From Knoellia sp031844405 (GTDB lineage: Bacteria; Actinomycetota; Actinomycetes; Actinomycetales; Dermatophilaceae): a DNA stretch of 64,000 nucleotides. This document shows, piece by piece, positions 60,518-64,000 of this stretch. Every line of letters starts with the position of its first letter. Within the stretch, counting starts at the first letter, position 1. The stretch covers positions 744,001 to 808,000 of the forward strand of contig JAUZVC010000002.1 in NCBI GenBank assembly GCA_031844405.1, given 5' to 3'. The position numbers and the translations under genes are program-made. The notes beneath the pieces were generated by a model, which was not told the origin of the DNA, searched no databases, and saw only the letters and a program-made list of their open reading frames with translations.

Positions 60518-62623
60518 ATGCCCAAGAACGCCTCCGGCGGCAAGAAGCCGCGCTGGACCGCCTCCCAGAAGGCGAAGGCCGCGAAGACCAGCGCCACGAA
60601 GAAGCCGCACCACCGCGGCCAGCCCGAGGGCCCGCGCACCAAGGCGCCGCGCTCCGAGCGCAGCCCGCGCTGGACCGACGAGGACCGCGCCGAGCGTGGG
60701 GCACAGCGTCGCGACCGCCGGGACGACCGCGGCGGCGAGCGTCGCCGCGACGACCGGTCCGAGTCGCGTGGCGGCTACCAGGGTCGGAACGACCGGGGCG
60801 AGCGACCGGCATACGGGCAGCGCCGTGACGACCGGTCCGAGTCGCGTGGCGGCTACGACCGTCGCGAGGACCGCGGCGCCTTCCAGGGCCGCAGCGACCG
60901 GGGCGACCGACCGGCATACGGGCAGCGCCGTGACGACCGTGGTGAGAGCCGCGGTGGCTACCAGGGCCGCGGCGACCGGGGCGACCGACCGGCACACGGC
61001 CAGCGCCGTGACGACCGCGGGAGCCGGCCGGCCTACGGTGAGCGCCGCGACGGTCGGCCCCCGTTCCGCCGTGAGGACGACCGCCCGGCCCGCCGGGTCG
61101 CCGACCCCGTGCGGCGTGACCGCCACGAGGGCCGCCACTTCGACGAGCACCGCCACGACCTGCCCGAGCAGCCGCGCACGTTCGAGGAGGCCGAGGCCGA
61201 GCGCGCCCAGGCCGACACCTGGGTGAAGTACGAGTCGAAGGCCAAGGGCGGCCCGGCGGCCGTCACCGAGGACAACGGCTTCGCGGCCCTCTCGCTCGAC
61301 CCACGCCTCGTCGAGCGCCTCGCGCGCGACGGCATCACCGAGCCGTTCCCGATCCAGGCCGCGACGATCCCCGACGCCCTCAGCGGTCGCGACGTCCTCG
61401 GCCGCGGCCAGACCGGCTCGGGCAAGACGCTCGCGTTCGGCCTGCCGACGATCACGCGTCTCGCCGACGGCACGAAGCCCGCGAGCAAGCGCCCCCGCTC
61501 GCTCATCCTCGTGCCGACCCGCGAGCTCGCCATGCAGGTGAGCGACGCGCTCGAGCCTCTCGTCCACGTCACCGGCCTGCGCCACAAGCTCGTCGCCGGC
61601 GGCCTGTCCTACGAGCCGCAGATCAAGGCGCTCGCCAAGGGCCTGGACATCCTCGTCGCCACGCCCGGTCGCCTCGCCGACCTGCACGAGCGCGGTGCGG
61701 TCGAGTTCGACGACGTGCAGGTGACGATCCTCGACGAGGCCGACCACATGGCCGAGATGGGCTTCATGGCCGAGGTCACCGAGATCCTCGACCGCATCCC
61801 GACCGGCGGCCAGCGCCTCCTCTTCTCGGCGACGCTCGACCGCGGGATCGACCAGCTCGTGGAGCGCTACCTCACCGACCCGGTGACGCACTCGACCGAG
61901 GACGCGCAGGCCAGCGTGTCGACGATGAGCCACCACATCATGCTCATCGACCCCAACAACAAGAAGCAGCTCACGGCCGAGCTCGCCGCCCGTGACGGCC
62001 GCACCGTCGTCTTCGTGCGCACCCAGCTCGGCGCCGACCGCGTCGCCCGCGAGCTGCGAGAGAAGGGCGTGCTCGCCGCCGCCATCCACGGCGGGCTGTC
62101 GCAGAACCTGCGCAACCGCGCGCTCGGCGCGTTCCGTGACGGCTCGCTGCCCGTCCTCGTCGCCACCGACGTCGCCGCCCGCGGCATCCACGTCGACGAC
62201 ATCGGGCTCGTCCTTCAGGCCGATCCGCCCGCCGACCACAAGGACTACCTCCACCGCGCCGGCCGCACCGCGCGGGCGGGGGAGCGAGGCACGGTCGTGA
62301 CCTTCGCGCTGCCGCACCAGAAGCGGACGATGGCCCGGCTCGCCGAGGCCGCCGGCCTCGACGTCGAGCCGGTCCGGGTCCGCCCGGGCGACGAGCACGT
62401 CGCTGCCGCCGGTGGCCGCACGCCGTCGATGGTCGCGGTCCCGGACGAGGTCTGGAAGCCACTGCTCGAGGCCAAGCAGCAGCAGCGCGGCCGCCGTCCC
62501 GGTGGGCCGCCGCGCCGGTTCCAGGGCGCGTCCCGCGGCCACCACGGCGCGAGCCGTGGCGGGTCCCGCGGAGGCGACCGCCGCGGACAGGGTGGACGTG
62601 CAGAATGGAAGCGTGACCGCTGA
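60518..62623 (+). CDS. DEAD-box RNA helicase with repeated Arg/Gly/Asp N-terminus
   Basis: 701 aa, ATG at 60518 without a strong ribosome binding site. Residues ~1-210 are basic and disordered, with four to five imperfect repeats containing RRDDR, ESRGGY, DRG and RPAYGQR. The helicase core begins at ~260 (LVERLARDGITEPFPIQAAT), then motif I GRGQTGSGKT, Ia PTRELA, Ib TPGR, II DEAD, III SAT, IV-V region VATDVAARGIHVDD and VI HRAGRTARAG. The C-terminus is again Arg/Gly rich (GASRGGSRGGDRRGQGGRAE). It unwinds RNA and is probably active at low temperature or in ribosome assembly. Its 3' end overlaps the yqgE start by 11 bp. Confidence 0.95.
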   Translation: MPKNASGGKKPRWTASQKAKAAKTSATKKPHHRGQPEGPRTKAPRSERSPRWTDEDRAERGAQRRDRRDDRGGERRRDDRSESRGGYQGRNDRGERPAYGQRRDDRSESRGGYDRREDRGAFQGRSDRGDRPAYGQRRDDRGESRGGYQGRGDRGDRPAHGQRRDDRGSRPAYGERRDGRPPFRREDDRPARRVADPVRRDRHEGRHFDEHRHDLPEQPRTFEEAEAERAQADTWVKYESKAKGGPAAVTEDNGFAALSLDPRLVERLARDGITEPFPIQAATIPDALSGRDVLGRGQTGSGKTLAFGLPTITRLADGTKPASKRPRSLILVPTRELAMQVSDALEPLVHVTGLRHKLVAGGLSYEPQIKALAKGLDILVATPGRLADLHERGAVEFDDVQVTILDEADHMAEMGFMAEVTEILDRIPTGGQRLLFSATLDRGIDQLVERYLTDPVTHSTEDAQASVSTMSHHIMLIDPNNKKQLTAELAARDGRTVVFVRTQLGADRVARELREKGVLAAAIHGGLSQNLRNRALGAFRDGSLPVLVATDVAARGIHVDDIGLVLQADPPADHKDYLHRAGRTARAGERGTVVTFALPHQKRTMARLAEAAGLDVEPVRVRPGDEHVAAAGGRTPSMVAVPDEVWKPLLEAKQQQRGRRPGGPPRRFQGASRGHHGASRGGSRGGDRRGQGGRAEWKRDR

Positions 62624-63170
62624 CCGCACGACGGGGAGGCTCCTCGTCTCGACACCCCAGCTCGACGACGGTGTCTTCCACCGCAGCGTCATCCTCATGC
62701 TCCAGCACGACGACAACGGTGCCCAGGGCGTGGTCCTCAACAAGCCCATGGGCGCCGAGGTCGACGCCGTCCTGCCCGGCTGGGGCGAGCACATCGCCTC
62801 GCCGCAGACGCTCTTCCAGGGCGGACCGGTCCAGCTCGACTCGGCCCTCGGCCTCGTCATGGTGGGCGACGACGACCTGCCACCCGGCAGCCAGCGGCTC
62901 TTCGGGTCGGTCGCGATCATCGACCTCGACACCCCTCCGCTGCTCGTCATGCCCGAGGTGGGCGGGCTGCGGATCTTCGCGGGGTATGCCGGGTGGTCGG
63001 CCGGGCAGCTCGAGGGCGAGCTGCGTCGTGGGTCGTGGTTCGTCGTGGACTCGCTCCCGGGGGACCTGCTCACGGCCGACCCCGACCACCTCTGGGCCCA
63101 GGTGCTGCTGCGCCAGCGTGACGAGCTGGCGTTCGTGGCCTACTACCCGTCGGACCCCGAGCTCAACTGA
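62613..63170 (+). CDS. YqgE/AlgH family protein (UPF0301)
   Basis: 185 aa from the GTG at 62613 (MTADRTTGRLLVSTPQLDDG), which lies inside the end of the helicase gene. Family motifs: GRLLVSTPQLDDGVFHRSVI, LMLQHDDNGAQGVVLNKPMG, LFQGGPVQLDSALGLV and LRIFAGYAGWSAGQLEGELR, then WFVVDSLPGDLLT. The family is widespread and its biochemical role is unknown. The overlap suggests co-translation with the helicase. Confidence 0.93.
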   Translation: MTADRTTGRLLVSTPQLDDGVFHRSVILMLQHDDNGAQGVVLNKPMGAEVDAVLPGWGEHIASPQTLFQGGPVQLDSALGLVMVGDDDLPPGSQRLFGSVAIIDLDTPPLLVMPEVGGLRIFAGYAGWSAGQLEGELRRGSWFVVDSLPGDLLTADPDHLWAQVLLRQRDELAFVAYYPSDPELN

Positions 63171-63228
63171 GCCCTCTGACACGTGGGCCCGGGCGCTGCG
63201 GGGTCTGGGGTTACACGGTCGCGGCACG

Positions 63229-63240
63229 TAGTCTGGCGGG
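63229..63240 (+). promoter_or_regulatory. Putative -10 (TAGTCT) of the DUF3039 gene
   Basis: TAGTCT at 63229-63234 is six bases before the GTG start at 63241. With the usual distance, transcription would begin at or near the start codon, as proposed for glgP and prfB. No Shine-Dalgarno sequence is visible. Confidence 0.4.
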
Positions 63241-63555
63241 GTGAGTGACCCGCAGCAGCCCCTCAGTGACCCGAGCTCCCCGCAGCCCGAGCCGTCCGGC
63301 CCCTCGACCAGCACGGCGGTCCTCGAGCGCGAGGAGACCGTCCCCCAGGTGCAGGAGCCGGGCGACCACGAGCGCTTCGCGCACTACGTCCGCAAGGAGA
63401 AGATCCTCGAGTCCGCGTTGTCGGGAGAGCCGGTGACCGCCCTGTGCGGCAAGGTCTGGATCCCCGGGCGCGACCCGCAGAAGTTCCCGGTGTGCCCCAC
63501 GTGCAAGGAGATCTACGAAGGGCTGCGCGCGCCCCAGGACGGCGGCGACGACTGA
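63241..63555 (+). CDS. DUF3039 zinc-ribbon-like protein
   Basis: 104 aa, GTG at 63241. A disordered Pro/Ser/Glu-rich N-terminus (~1-40) is followed by the conserved core HERFAHYVRKEKILESALSG. Three Cys follow in VTALCGKVWIPGRDPQKFPV and CPTCKEIYEGL, a probable metal site. DUF3039 is found almost only in actinobacteria and its function is unknown. Confidence 0.92.
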   Translation: MSDPQQPLSDPSSPQPEPSGPSTSTAVLEREETVPQVQEPGDHERFAHYVRKEKILESALSGEPVTALCGKVWIPGRDPQKFPVCPTCKEIYEGLRAPQDGGDD

Positions 63556-63604
63556 CCTCGCCGCGCCGGCGGGAGGGGTCTCGACTCCCGACGGCGCGCA
63601 TGCG

Positions 63605-64000
63605 TCACTCGTCCCAGAGGAGCACCTCGAGTGCCGCGACGAGCCTGGCGCGCCGCGGTGCGTCGCTTGACACGAGCTCGAGGAGCCTTTCGTTCCTGCG
63701 CGAAAGCTGTCCGAGGAGGGCCTCGGCGGCCTCCTCGTCGCGGACCATCGCCAGGGCCAGCCGGCTTGCGTCGTCCGGAAGTCCCTCGGCGCCGGCAGGA
63801 GCCGACGAGGTCCCGGCCAGGGCGGCGAGGAGCAGGAGGAGGCGGCGCTCCGGACGGGTCGCCTTCGGCCACGAGCGAAGCAGGTCGGGGGTCGCCTGCG
63901 TCACGGCGCGGCGGCTGGGCTCGTCGTGCGGGCCGGGCCGGTAGCCGCGCGCGGCTGCCAGGTCGGCGCCCGCGCCGGCGAGGAAGAGCGTGTGGAGGAG
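63605..64000 (-). CDS. Hypothetical protein, 5' end beyond the window
   Basis: The frame is open from the window end (LLHTLFLAGAGADLAAARGY...) through to a stop at 63605, so at least 131 residues are present and the start is outside. An internal GTG at 63904 is a possible but less likely start, since the frame continues upstream with normal composition. The visible part is helical and Leu/Ala/Arg rich (RPERRLLLLLAALAGTSSAP, LALAMVRDEEAAEALLGQLS, RRNERLLELVSSDAPRRARL). No family is recognised. It converges on the DUF3039 gene with 49 bp between the ends. Confidence 0.65.
   Translation of the reverse strand, partial: LLHTLFLAGAGADLAAARGYRPGPHDEPSRRAVTQATPDLLRSWPKATRPERRLLLLLAALAGTSSAPAGAEGLPDDASRLALAMVRDEEAAEALLGQLSRRNERLLELVSSDAPRRARLVAALEVLLWDE

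Noticed and set aside
60735..61060. Mobile or satellite DNA in the helicase gene
   Set aside because: The repeats keep the reading frame and encode a regular Arg/Gly/Asp unit, so they are best explained as a protein repeat.

Overview
The window is about 64 kb of chromosomal DNA from a high-GC Gram-positive bacterium. GTG starts and 4-bp stop/start overlaps are common. The marker genes are actinobacterial: the GlgE trehalose-to-glucan pathway, prfB, ftsEX with an M23 hydrolase and smpB, a DUF3039 protein, and a tmRNA whose tag reads ANSKRTDFALAA. I infer Micrococcales, most likely Intrasporangiaceae; this rests on gene content only, not on a database search.

Layout. 0-4 kb: end of a YbbN-type thioredoxin/TPR co-chaperone, then an operon of two alpha/beta-hydrolase esterases and an ATP-grasp enzyme. 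3.7-4.9 kb: a DUF559 nuclease-like gene flanked by two related 73-bp palindromic elements. 4.9-17 kb: the operon glgE-treS-mak-glgB-pgm (minus strand), divergent from glgP (plus strand), with a perfect 18-bp palindromic operator between them. 17-22 kb: small membrane proteins and a TAXI-type TRAP transporter (binding lipoprotein plus fused permease). 22.4-27 kb: a compact Tad/Flp pilus operon. 27-30 kb: a membrane protein, a secreted protein, prfB and a small conserved protein.

30-41.5 kb looks accessory and separates prfB from ftsE. It holds a small secreted protein followed by three lipoproteins, a peptidoglycan-binding efflux adaptor, an ABC ATPase and an FtsX-like permease. Next come a LuxR/TrmB-type regulator with a 35-residue peptide gene ending in GFCVVCW, a secreted hydrolase, a complex inverted/tandem repeat, and a MarR-MFS drug efflux pair. 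41.6-45.5 kb: ftsE, ftsX, M23 peptidase, smpB. 45.5-64 kb: mostly housekeeping or single genes (DUF2207 protein, DJ-1/PfpI protein, CsbD, pyruvate carboxylase, exported PLC/GDPD-like protein, HxlR-NmrA pair, M14 carboxypeptidase, ssrA, PAP2, YgjV-like, SIMPL, malic enzyme, VanZ-like, DEAD-box helicase, YqgE, DUF3039).

How the genes work together. The glg cluster converts trehalose to maltose (TreS), maltose-1-phosphate (Mak), linear glucan (GlgE) and branched glucan (GlgB); GlgP and Pgm lead back to glucose-6-phosphate. PrfB, SmpB and tmRNA serve translation termination and ribosome rescue. FtsEX plus the M23 protein form a division-linked wall hydrolysis module. Pyruvate carboxylase and malic enzyme are anaplerotic.

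The most unusual signal is a dispersed nonamer, GTATGCCGT / ACGGCATAC. I found it exactly 32 times by eye (20 plus, 12 minus). It is carried in genes by rare codons and also lies between genes. It is absent as an exact nonamer from about 30.05 to 42.89 kb, which covers the accessory region. No stretch over 300 bp lacks a gene or RNA.
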